From JAKSSM01 sp045629065 (GTDB taxonomy: Bacteria > Bacillota > Clostridia > Peptostreptococcales > Anaerovoracaceae), in contig JAZQQK010000045.1 in assembly GCA_045629065.1 (NCBI GenBank), positions 1 through 16,908 on the forward strand: a stretch of 16,908 bases of DNA. The letters are read 5' to 3'. Positions 1-8,011 of this stretch are shown here, in pieces. Made by a program: the position numbers and the translations under genes. How positions within the stretch are numbered: the stretch's first letter is position 1; the number at the start of each line of letters is the position of its first letter. The notes under the pieces were generated by a model. It was not told the DNA's origin. It saw only the letters and a program-made list of their open reading frames with translations, and ran no database searches.

Positions 1-4
1 CGAC

Positions 5-1528
5 ATGGAAAAGAACCTTACGATTAGATTAGACGACAAAGACAATGTGGTAGTAGCCAGAAAAGAATTAAAGGCAGGAATTCAGATTCCAGAAGAAGAT
101 ATTTTGCTCCTTAATGACTGCCCAATGGGCTATAAAATCGCTGCAAAAGACATTAAAAAAGGCGAAGAAATCCTAAAATATGACACCATCATAGGCTTTG
201 CCAAAAGGGACATCAAAAAAGGTGAAATGGTGCACAACCATAACATCGAATTCCGCGATCTCGACCTCGATTATGCATATTCAAAAAAGTACGTTCCAAC
301 GGAGTATATTCCAGAAGCTGAGCGCCCAACTTTTATGGGCTATAAGCGCCCAAACGGCGAGGTTGGAACGCGTAATTATATAGGCGTTTTTACGATGAGT
401 AATTGCGCCGCAACTGTTGCAAGAAAAGTAGCAAATTACTTCACTCCTGAGCGTCTCGCAAAGTACGAAAACGTAGACGGCGTGGTGCCTTTCATACTTC
501 AAGGCGGCTGCGGAATGGAGTCGTACGGTGAGGCAATTGACCAGTTTAGACGCACCATCGCGGGCTATGTAAACCACAAGAATATCGGTGGCTCGGTGAT
601 GATCGCTCTGGGCTGCGAACGCAACAAAATTGACGACTTTATCAGCACTCAAAACATAGAACTTTCTGACACAAAAAAGCGTCTCGTAATGCAAGAAATT
701 GGTGGTACTAGAAAGACGATCGAAGCTGCAATAAAAGAGATAGAAAATATGCTTCCTATCGTTAATCAGATTAAGCGAGAGCCGGCATCCGTAGAGCATC
801 TGACACTGGCGCTCGAGTGCGGTGGATCCGATGCTTTCTCGGGACTTAGTGCTAATCCGGCTCTGGGAAAAGCAGTAGATAAACTAGTAAAATGCGGAGG
901 CACGGCAATCCTTGCCGAACTTACAGAAATCTATGGCGTGGAGCACACGCTGACCGCTCGTGCGGTTACCCCTGAGGTCGGAAAAAAGCTCGTGGATCGC
1001 ATCGCTTGGTGGAAGGAATATAGCAAAGGCGCCAGCACTCAGGTTAATGGTGTCGTAGCACCAGGAAACAACGAAGGCGGTCTGACTAACGTCCTTGAAA
1101 AATCCCTTGGAGGCGCAAAAAAATCAGGCTCAACAGGCCTGATGGAAGTTTATAGATATGGTGAAAAAGTCGATAAAAAGGGTTTTGTGTTCATGGATAC
1201 TCCTGGATATGACCCAGTTGCGACAACAGGTCAGGTAGCAGGTGGCGCCAACCTCGTGACATTCACGACGGGACGCGGCTCATGCTTTGGAGGTTATCCA
1301 TCACCAGCCATCAAACTCGCTAGCAACACGAAGATGTATAATGTCATGGAAGAAGACATGGACATTAACTGTGGTAGAATTATCGACGGCGAATGCACTC
1401 TAGAAGAGATGGGAGACCAGATTTTTGACACGATAATTCGCGTGGCATCCGGAGAAGAGACAAAGAGCGAAGCACTCGGAGTCGGCGCCGACGAGTACCA
1501 GCCATGGTACATGGGAGCAATTTCTTAA
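5..1528 (+). CDS. UxaA-family sugar-acid dehydratase (altronate or galactarate dehydratase)
   Basis: Predicted cytoplasmic lyase that dehydrates a hexuronate-derived acid such as D-altronate or galactarate to a 2-keto-3-deoxy acid. The protein has 507 residues, close to the roughly 495 of E. coli UxaA, so it appears complete. Residues 1-85 form an SAF domain ending in the typical GEMVHNHN segment (73-80). The UxaA body follows, with GGCGMES (167-173), ALGCERN (201-207) and ECGGSDAFSGLSANPALG (271-288), whose cysteines and acids are candidate metal ligands. C-terminal family motifs are PGNNEGG, EKSLGGAKKSGS and FTTGRGSCFGG. The ATG lies four bases from the window edge, so its ribosome site cannot be seen; the N-terminus matches the family start. 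Substrate cannot be decided from sequence, because altronate and galactarate enzymes share these motifs. No other uronate genes are visible; neighbours further upstream are outside the window. Confidence 0.85.
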   Translation: MEKNLTIRLDDKDNVVVARKELKAGIQIPEEDILLLNDCPMGYKIAAKDIKKGEEILKYDTIIGFAKRDIKKGEMVHNHNIEFRDLDLDYAYSKKYVPTEYIPEAERPTFMGYKRPNGEVGTRNYIGVFTMSNCAATVARKVANYFTPERLAKYENVDGVVPFILQGGCGMESYGEAIDQFRRTIAGYVNHKNIGGSVMIALGCERNKIDDFISTQNIELSDTKKRLVMQEIGGTRKTIEAAIKEIENMLPIVNQIKREPASVEHLTLALECGGSDAFSGLSANPALGKAVDKLVKCGGTAILAELTEIYGVEHTLTARAVTPEVGKKLVDRIAWWKEYSKGASTQVNGVVAPGNNEGGLTNVLEKSLGGAKKSGSTGLMEVYRYGEKVDKKGFVFMDTPGYDPVATTGQVAGGANLVTFTTGRGSCFGGYPSPAIKLASNTKMYNVMEEDMDINCGRIIDGECTLEEMGDQIFDTIIRVASGEETKSEALGVGADEYQPWYMGAIS

Positions 1529-1547
1529 AAAAAGTGACACCTTTTTT
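1527..1547 (+). terminator. possible weak terminator after the dehydratase gene
   Basis: A run of seven A is followed by GTGACACC and six T. The A and T runs can pair around a very short GT/AC stem with a bulged C. The stem is almost entirely A-U, so termination may be inefficient. The T tract also merges with the -35 box of the next promoter. Confidence 0.3.
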
Positions 1548-1574
1548 GCATAATTACACTATTTGTTTTATAAT
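1546..1574 (+). promoter_or_regulatory. sigma-A type promoter for the calpain-like gene
   Basis: TTGCAT (1546-1551) and a perfect TATAAT (1569-1574) are separated by exactly 17 bp. The predicted start of transcription is near 1581, giving a leader of about 55 nt before the ATG at 1636. An inverted repeat overlaps this promoter and is listed separately. Confidence 0.75.
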
Positions 1575-1585
1575 GTGAATTATGC
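1548..1585. repeat. inverted repeat embracing the promoter, candidate operator
   Basis: GCATAATTACAC (1548-1559) and GTGAATTATGC (1575-1585) are reverse complements except for one extra A in the left arm. The left arm overlaps the -35 box and the right arm starts immediately after the -10 box. Transcription should begin near 1581, so the dyad would not form a hairpin in the RNA. It is better explained as a DNA site for a dimeric regulator. A further copy of TATGCA lies at 1595-1600. The regulator is unknown. Confidence 0.5.
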
Positions 1586-1635
1586 ACACTGCAATATGCA
1601 AATGATTTTATTCGGTAAAACGAAAGGAAAGCTCA

Positions 1636-4038
1636 ATGGGCGGAAGATTACTATTTGAAGTACCGGCAGACGAGATTCGTTGGGGAAAAACTAAATATGA
1701 ACATATACCACACTTGTTCGTTACGGCAAAGAACCATGTACTTAGTTTTAACGATGATGAAGACCTTGTAGAAGGTAAGTACTCGGCGGATTTCAGGAAG
1801 GTAACATCAGATGAAATATTTGATGGAAAATCTGAGCATGCTACCAGAGACTTTTTCTTAGATATCGCAAAGAAAATCAGCGATGATTATGAGCAGGATT
1901 ACGGTGATAAAGAGTTCGATAAAATACTTGAAGAAACGAAGAGTTATCTCTTAAGGAATTCTTTCCTTGGTCAGGAGAAAAGCGGAATGAATGTCCTTGA
2001 GATGTTGGCTGATTATCAGAAAAAGCTGGATGACAGGATTGCAAAATCTAATGCAGGCACTGAAAACACCGGGCTTGCGTCTTCTGAAGAACAGAAAAAT
2101 TACGAGCGCGACCTTCTCATAAAGGAAAAAGTTGATGCTTATCAAAAAACATTCAAGGAGCATTTTAACGGCAGCCTTAAGATAGATGAAGAGACAGAAA
2201 AAAGGCTGAAAGAGGAAAGAAAAAACCTTGTAGAGCCAAAAGTGAGAAAAGGCAAATGGATTGAAAAAAACAATGCATTGTTTCCACACGAACCCAGCCC
2301 TAATGATATCATCCAGGGCATGGAATTAAAAAACAGCGGTATGCTCGCGGGTCTTGTATCGATGGCAAAGAACCATCCCGAAAAAATCAGAGAGATGATG
2401 AAGGATAACGAAGACGGTACAGTCACTATCAGATTCTTTGATCGCGATGAGAACAACAAGCCAAAGCCCGTGTATGTTCAGGTAAATAAGACAGCCAATA
2501 ATTACGGCGGAAGGACCGACATCTATGCAGGCTCGAGCCTTTGGGTTCAAATGCTGGAAAAGGGCTGTGCAAAGTTTGCTAATGAGGTGCTTTCCAAAAA
2601 AGAAGAATATAAAGATATAAGCGACAAATTGTCCAATGGTTTCGAGGCGACAGAGCACGTAACTACGGATATGTTTTTGAATGCTATCGACGAAAATCAT
2701 ACATATGTAAAGACCGGAGCAATGATAGGCGCCAGCGACGAAAACATGAAAAAGTATTTCGAAAAAGGTGCCGCTAAGCGTAAAAAATATACGGTTGCAG
2801 AGGGAGATCTTTACAATTTTTATAGCCAAAATGTTATGAAAAAAGGCGAGAACATTTCTGTTGCAATAAACGCCGATAATAACTCGGCACTTGCAAAATA
2901 CGCAAAGAAGCTTGGATTTGAGCCCGGTGCATCTTACAATGTGAATAAGGTATTAACGCGAAGAGTAGGTGGTGAACTTAGAGCCTACGTCCAGCTAAGA
3001 GACGCTTCAGGTTATCCGCCATTTGATTATGGTGGTCTAAATGGCGACGTAATGTATAAACATAGTGAGTCTGCTGGAGAAATGTATGCGGATGCACCAT
3101 ATATTCCGGATTCATATTTCAGAAAGGAAAATCGTGGAAACGAGAGCAAAGGATATTTCAATATAGAACTGAAAGATTTCCAAAAGGTGTTTAATTCATT
3201 TTCGGGGATAGAAAAGGGCACATTAGAAAAATATAATGCTATGGTTAAGACATGGGATCAGCCCGAAAAGCATAATTTTTTAGACACTTCGGAAAAACAA
3301 AAGGATTACAGAAACTACAAGTATAACGTAGACAATAACTTAAAAAAGTATTTGGGAAATGCAGAAGCCTTTAAGGAGACATTCAAGCTTGTCAAAGATA
3401 TTGCAGAGGATTTGTCCAGCAATAATGACTTTTTTGCATTCGATAATTCTAATGCTTTCAATCACATGTACAATTCCACTATGGAGCTCTATAAAACCAT
3501 GAAGATGGAAATGAAAAAACTTCAAAAGAATCCGGGTGCTTTAATTAGTAATATGACAATGATTGAAGAGCAGTTAAAAGATGCTGGAGTTAAGGCAAAT
3601 GCGTACGGCCTCATGAAGAAAGAAAAAATGGCGAGCGAAATTAAGGCTGGTAAAAAAGTTTCAATGCGAGCTATTCATAGGTTTACGGATGCCATAAATC
3701 TTGAAAGGCTTGCTAATGGTAAAGAACCTATCAAACCTTCAAAGGAGCACATCGCAGAAAGAATGACTTTGATGGTTCATGATATCAATCAAAGATGCAA
3801 TATGATGGAAAAAGGACAAGAGATAAAAGGTCAGAAAAAGTCCATCGCAGAGATAAAAGAAGCTGCAGAAACTATCAACCTCTTTCTTGATAAGAACCCA
3901 AAAGTCGTAAAAGACGGAAAAATCAAGGGAAAATCAATAGCGGAACTAAGAGCAAATATTGAGAAACTCGGAAATACCAAAGAGAACGTCTTTGAAGGCA
4001 AAAAGAAAGATTCAAATGCACCGACAATGATTCAGTAA
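1636..4038 (+). CDS. calpain-like (C2 fold) protein lacking the catalytic triad, probable pseudoprotease
   Basis: An 800-residue, lysine-rich protein with no signal peptide or membrane segment that I can see. Residues 220-525 resemble the calpain catalytic core: SPNDIIQG (221-228), LAGLVSMAKNHPEKI (237-251), DNEDGTVTIRFFD (257-269), SLWVQMLEKGCAKF (301-314; calpains have ELWxxLLEKAYAK), SYNV (433-436), VQLRDASG (452-459; calpains have RLRNPWG) and FNIELKDFQKVF (508-519). Aligned by eye, the catalytic Cys falls on Ser234, His on Ala432 and Asn on Asp456, so normal thiol peptidase activity is not expected. Residues 125-210 are strongly charged and look coiled-coil-like; 560-800 are helical and basic. 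Start: ATG at 1636 with AAAGGAAAG at 1623-1631. It has its own promoter and terminator. Role unknown: it might bind or regulate proteins, or be an unusual Ser-containing hydrolase. The fold assignment rests on motif recall, not a search. Confidence 0.7.
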   Translation: MGGRLLFEVPADEIRWGKTKYEHIPHLFVTAKNHVLSFNDDEDLVEGKYSADFRKVTSDEIFDGKSEHATRDFFLDIAKKISDDYEQDYGDKEFDKILEETKSYLLRNSFLGQEKSGMNVLEMLADYQKKLDDRIAKSNAGTENTGLASSEEQKNYERDLLIKEKVDAYQKTFKEHFNGSLKIDEETEKRLKEERKNLVEPKVRKGKWIEKNNALFPHEPSPNDIIQGMELKNSGMLAGLVSMAKNHPEKIREMMKDNEDGTVTIRFFDRDENNKPKPVYVQVNKTANNYGGRTDIYAGSSLWVQMLEKGCAKFANEVLSKKEEYKDISDKLSNGFEATEHVTTDMFLNAIDENHTYVKTGAMIGASDENMKKYFEKGAAKRKKYTVAEGDLYNFYSQNVMKKGENISVAINADNNSALAKYAKKLGFEPGASYNVNKVLTRRVGGELRAYVQLRDASGYPPFDYGGLNGDVMYKHSESAGEMYADAPYIPDSYFRKENRGNESKGYFNIELKDFQKVFNSFSGIEKGTLEKYNAMVKTWDQPEKHNFLDTSEKQKDYRNYKYNVDNNLKKYLGNAEAFKETFKLVKDIAEDLSSNNDFFAFDNSNAFNHMYNSTMELYKTMKMEMKKLQKNPGALISNMTMIEEQLKDAGVKANAYGLMKKEKMASEIKAGKKVSMRAIHRFTDAINLERLANGKEPIKPSKEHIAERMTLMVHDINQRCNMMEKGQEIKGQKKSIAEIKEAAETINLFLDKNPKVVKDGKIKGKSIAELRANIEKLGNTKENVFEGKKKDSNAPTMIQ

Positions 4039-4043
4039 TAAAA

Positions 4044-4073
4044 AAAAGACCCATACATACATATGGGTCTTTT
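4044..4073. terminator. bidirectional intrinsic terminator between convergent genes
   Basis: AAAAGACCCATA (4044-4055) and TATGGGTCTTTT (4062-4073) form a perfect 12-bp stem with a 6-nt loop. The stem ends in T on both strands. It ends the calpain-like gene on the plus strand and the histidine kinase gene, whose stop lies at 4080, on the minus strand. Confidence 0.9.
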
Positions 4074-4079
4074 AGTTTA

Positions 4080-5552
4080 CTATTTTTTTGCGGCTTCGAG
4101 CTGGAACCAGAACGTGGATCCGGAGCCCACTTCGCTCTCGACACCGAATTCGCTGTCATGGAGCGTGAGAATCTGTTTGACGATAGAGAGCCCGAGTCCT
4201 GTGCCACTAGCTGTTCTAGTGTAGTTTTCACTAGTCCTGTAGTAGCGGTCCCAAATGTGCAGCAGATCTTCCTTATCGATTCCCGGTCCGTGATCGATGA
4301 CCTCGAAACGGTAGTGCTTGCCGATTTTCTTGATAACAATTGTGATATCTTTGTTGTCTCCGCAATACTTAACGGCATTACCTGTGAGGTTTGCAATTAC
4401 CTGCTTGATGCGGTTTTCATCACCCTTCACATAGCAATCCTTTGGAGCGCTGAACATGAACTTGTAGCCGTCCTGCTCCTGCAAAATATCGTAGGATGAA
4501 AGTATGCTTTCTGTAGTGGCTTTAAGGTCAAATTCAGTTATATTCAACTCAATTTTAGCATTCTGCATCTGTGAAACTTGAGACATATCAGATACCAGAT
4601 TAGCCATTCTGTCAGTCTCATCCATGATTACTCCCAGGTGAGCATTTCGCTTCTCCGGATTATCGCCAGAGAGATCGCGAATCATCTCGGCGTAGGATTT
4701 TATCATAGTGAGTGGAGTCTTAAGATCATGCGAAACATTCGCGATTAAGTCCTTCTGCAAACTATCCGCACGACCGAGTTCGTACGCTGCATTATTCAAA
4801 GTCTTGGAGAGCTTGTTGATTTCGGAATAACCCGTGTTAGTGTCGAAACTTACATCGTAGTCACCTTGTCCCATGCGCCTTGCACCTTCAGTGATTTTCT
4901 TGAGAGGTCTAGTGAGCCTTCTCGAGAACCAAAAAGCGAATGCGAAAGCAACGAAGAGAGCGATAATAGTAACTGTTGTGAGCTGGCTTCTCAAAATCGA
5001 GACTGTCGAAGTTACCGGGTAGAGAGGTGAGAAAATGTATAGTATAGCCACTGCACCATCGCTCGTAGCTAGATACTTTGCGTAGGCCAGAGTATTATAC
5101 TTTTCTGCGGAAGCACTGAAACGATAAGAAACGCTGGCATCCAAAGGAATGGATGCAGAATCAGGCATAGGATCATCAATAGGCGCATGTAAAAATAGCA
5201 TGCGTTTTAATGTTGCCGTTTCGTTGCGGTACTTATAAACTGGCATGATCGAATCTTCTTCGGGTGTGAATAGGAGAAGCTTGTCTCCATATTCCATCAT
5301 GGCATAGATATCACTCGTCTGTGAAAGCGACTGAATCGTGGATGTGAGCGTTTCGTCGTTTTTCGAGAAGGCGTGTGTAATCTGTGTGCCTACACGTTCA
5401 ACTTCTTTGACTTTCATCTGTTCGTAGGAATTATTGAGCATGAAAACCTGAATCACCCAAACGAGCGCCAGGATTCCAATGGTAATCGCTGCGAAGCAGA
5501 GCCAAAGTTTTACCCTTATGCTTTTGAAATCAAATCTAACCTTCGAACTCAA
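4080..5552 (-). CDS. membrane sensor histidine kinase with HAMP domain
   Basis: Sensor kinase of a two-component system. It should autophosphorylate on His275 and pass the phosphate to the regulator encoded just upstream. Order of parts in the 490 residues: transmembrane helix 15-38, extracellular sensor region 39-188 of no recognised family, transmembrane helix 190-210, HAMP 211-263, HisKA with LIANVSHDLKTPL (269-281), then HATPase_c with N box NLTGNAVKY (388-396), DHGPGI (420-425), IWDRYYR (433-439) and GTGLGLSI (450-457). All catalytic boxes are intact. The start is TTG at 5552 and overlaps the end of the regulator gene by 17 bases. An in-frame stop lies four codons upstream and no ATG or GTG precedes the first membrane helix, so TTG is the best start. 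GAGGAG lies about 12 bases before it, rather far. The stimulus cannot be inferred. Confidence 0.93.
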   Translation of the reverse strand: MSSKVRFDFKSIRVKLWLCFAAITIGILALVWVIQVFMLNNSYEQMKVKEVERVGTQITHAFSKNDETLTSTIQSLSQTSDIYAMMEYGDKLLLFTPEEDSIMPVYKYRNETATLKRMLFLHAPIDDPMPDSASIPLDASVSYRFSASAEKYNTLAYAKYLATSDGAVAILYIFSPLYPVTSTVSILRSQLTTVTIIALFVAFAFAFWFSRRLTRPLKKITEGARRMGQGDYDVSFDTNTGYSEINKLSKTLNNAAYELGRADSLQKDLIANVSHDLKTPLTMIKSYAEMIRDLSGDNPEKRNAHLGVIMDETDRMANLVSDMSQVSQMQNAKIELNITEFDLKATTESILSSYDILQEQDGYKFMFSAPKDCYVKGDENRIKQVIANLTGNAVKYCGDNKDITIVIKKIGKHYRFEVIDHGPGIDKEDLLHIWDRYYRTSENYTRTASGTGLGLSIVKQILTLHDSEFGVESEVGSGSTFWFQLEAAKK

Positions 5553-6213
5553 ATTTGTAGCCTACTCCTCTTAAAGTAACGATGTAATCTCTGTATGGAC
5601 CGAGATTATTTCTGAGATTTTTTACATGTGTATCAATAGTTCTATCATCGCCGAAGAAGTCATAACCCCAAATATCCATGAGGAGTTTGCTTCTGGAAAG
5701 AGCGATGTTTTTGTTTTCTACGAGGTAGAAAAGGAGCTCGTATTCCTTAGGAGTGAGCTCAACTTTAGTGCCATCCACAGTAACAGTTCTTGCGATCATG
5801 TTAATTTCAAGTCCGTTGAACTTGAGTACATCGCTTGTGGCCTTAGTTTGAACTTTGCCACGGCTCAAAACTGCGTTTACTCTGGCCATGAGTTCCTTAG
5901 GGCTGAAAGGCTTTGTAACATAGTCATCTATCCCGAGATCAAAACCGTGGAGCTTGTCATATTCCTCGCCGCGTGCGCTGAGCATAATAGTAGGAATATC
6001 TTTAATCTTCTTTATTTCTTTGACCGCACTAAAACCGTCGAGTTTAGGCATCATGATATCCATGATAATGAGGTCATAATCATTCAATTTTACAAGGCCG
6101 ACTGCGGACATTCCGTTGTCAGCTTCATCCACCTGATAACCGCTGAATTCAGCATATTCCTTAATGACTTCGCGAATCTTCGCCTCGTCATCAACAACCA
6201 AAATCTTATTCAT
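5536..6213 (-). CDS. OmpR/PhoB-family response regulator
   Basis: DNA-binding partner of the adjacent kinase, 225 residues from the chosen start. The receiver domain (1-120) has the acidic pair Asp8/Asp9, the phosphoacceptor Asp52 in IMDIMMP, Ser79/Ala80 at the Thr/Ser position and Lys101 in VTKPF. The C-terminal winged helix (about 130-225) contains LTPKEYELLFYLVENK, SRSKLLMDIWGY, RTIDTHVKNLRNNL and the final LRGVGYKFE, all typical of the family. A longer reading from an ATG at 6234 is possible. The start at 6213 is preferred because AAAGGAGGT lies seven bases before it, MNKILVVDDE is the usual family N-terminus, and transcription is predicted to begin near 6234. Autoregulation through the shared palindrome in the divergent promoter region is plausible but inferred. 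Target genes are unknown. Confidence 0.95.
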   Translation of the reverse strand: MNKILVVDDEAKIREVIKEYAEFSGYQVDEADNGMSAVGLVKLNDYDLIIMDIMMPKLDGFSAVKEIKKIKDIPTIMLSARGEEYDKLHGFDLGIDDYVTKPFSPKELMARVNAVLSRGKVQTKATSDVLKFNGLEINMIARTVTVDGTKVELTPKEYELLFYLVENKNIALSRSKLLMDIWGYDFFGDDRTIDTHVKNLRNNLGPYRDYIVTLRGVGYKFEFEG

Positions 6214-6220
6214 GGGGGAT

Positions 6221-6229
6221 ACCTCCTTT
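6221..6229 (-). promoter_or_regulatory. ribosome site deciding the response regulator start
   Basis: On the minus strand this reads AAAGGAGGT, a near-perfect Shine-Dalgarno sequence. It lies seven bases before the ATG at 6213 but inside the longer open frame that begins at 6234, so it supports the shorter start. Confidence 0.85.
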
Positions 6230-6240
6230 AACATGAATAC

Positions 6241-6269
6241 ATCTTAACATAATTGACTTAATTAATCAA
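6241..6269 (-). promoter_or_regulatory. promoter for the two-component operon
   Basis: On the minus strand TTGATT (6269-6264) and TAAGAT (6246-6241) are spaced by 17 bp. Predicted transcription start is near 6234, giving a leader of about 20 nt. It overlaps the divergent carD promoter. Confidence 0.55.
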
Positions 6270-6281
6270 TTACTATATACT
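6253..6281 (+). promoter_or_regulatory. promoter for carD and probably the downstream gene run
   Basis: TTGACT (6253-6258) and TATACT (6276-6281) are separated by 17 bp. Predicted start is near 6288, about 34 nt before the carD ATG. The -35 boxes of this and the divergent promoter lie inside one palindrome at 6253-6269. Confidence 0.7.
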
Positions 6282-6306
6282 ATATCGTAGGGAAAGTATG
6301 AATAGA

Positions 6307-6313
6307 ATGGAGG
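6307..6313 (+). promoter_or_regulatory. ribosome site deciding the carD start
   Basis: The sequence ATGGAGG contains GGAGG at 6309-6313, eight bases before the ATG at 6322. This favours 6322 over an upstream in-frame ATG at 6298. Confidence 0.8.
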
Positions 6314-6321
6314 TATTATAC

Positions 6322-6804
6322 ATGTTTTCTGTAGGCGATAAAGTCCTTTATCCAATGCACGGTGCCGGCACAATTGTAGGCATCGAAGAAAAGAAAATAC
6401 TTGGCGAAAAGAAACACTACTATGTTTTCGAATTACCTACTGACGAAATCGACGTTATGATTCCAGTGGAATCTAGCGACGCTATTGGCGTGCGCCCTGT
6501 GGTTTCGAAAGAAAAGGTGGAAGAAGCAATCGAAGTGCTTTCTGGCGAAAAGACGCCAATGGATGAAAACTGGAATCGTCGCTATCGTGACAACATGTCT
6601 AAGCTGAAGTCCGGTGAGATAGTACTCACGGCAGAAGTCGTAAGGAATCTCACTCACTTGGGAAAGACTAGAGCCCTCTCCCAAGGCGAACGAAAGATGC
6701 TCGCTAACGCAAAATTAATTCTTTCCAGCGAGATAGTCTTAGTTCTAGGCATCAATACTTCCGAAGCCGAAAAGTTAATCAACGATTCTATTCACATGGT
6801 CTAA
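6322..6804 (+). CDS. carD: CarD/CdnL-family RNA polymerase-binding regulator
   Basis: Predicted to bind the RNA polymerase beta subunit and affect open-complex stability at promoters, as known for CarD/CdnL proteins; small and cytoplasmic. The 160 residues begin MFSVGDKVLYPMHGAGTI, the hallmark N-terminal RNA polymerase-interacting (Tudor-like) domain shared with transcription-repair coupling factor, spanning about 1-60. The rest (65-160) is helical, with a conserved Trp in MDENWNRRYRDN that fits the DNA-contacting C-terminal domain. Start 6322 was chosen on its GGAGG site and family N-terminus. It is the first gene of the co-directional run, 67 bp ahead of the PIN-TRAM gene, and diverges from the two-component operon, with which it shares a promoter region. 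Confidence 0.92.
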   Translation: MFSVGDKVLYPMHGAGTIVGIEEKKILGEKKHYYVFELPTDEIDVMIPVESSDAIGVRPVVSKEKVEEAIEVLSGEKTPMDENWNRRYRDNMSKLKSGEIVLTAEVVRNLTHLGKTRALSQGERKMLANAKLILSSEIVLVLGINTSEAEKLINDSIHMV

Positions 6805-6871
6805 TATTAAGTGTGGCTAGATAGGCTTTCTATTTCTACTAAATTCAGCAGAAAGGAGATTACAAAAGAAT

Positions 6872-8002
<1,131 letters not shown>

Positions 8003-8011
8003 GACTTTTCA

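Noticed and set aside
281..799. Minus-strand open frame of 172 codons
   Set aside because: It is antisense to the UxaA-family gene, with Cys- and His-rich nonsense composition and no family motif.
2326..2829. Minus-strand open frame of 167 codons in the calpain-like gene
   Set aside because: Hydrophobic, low-information translation antisense to a gene with proper promoter, ribosome site and terminator.
5626..6231. Plus-strand open frame of 201 codons
   Set aside because: It lies antisense to the clear response regulator gene and encodes no recognisable domain; a shadow of the real gene.
6234..6298. Longer starts for the response regulator (6234) and CarD (6298)
   Set aside because: In both cases a strong GGAGG ribosome site lies inside the longer frame, just before the family-typical start, and the predicted transcription start leaves little or no leader for the longer form.
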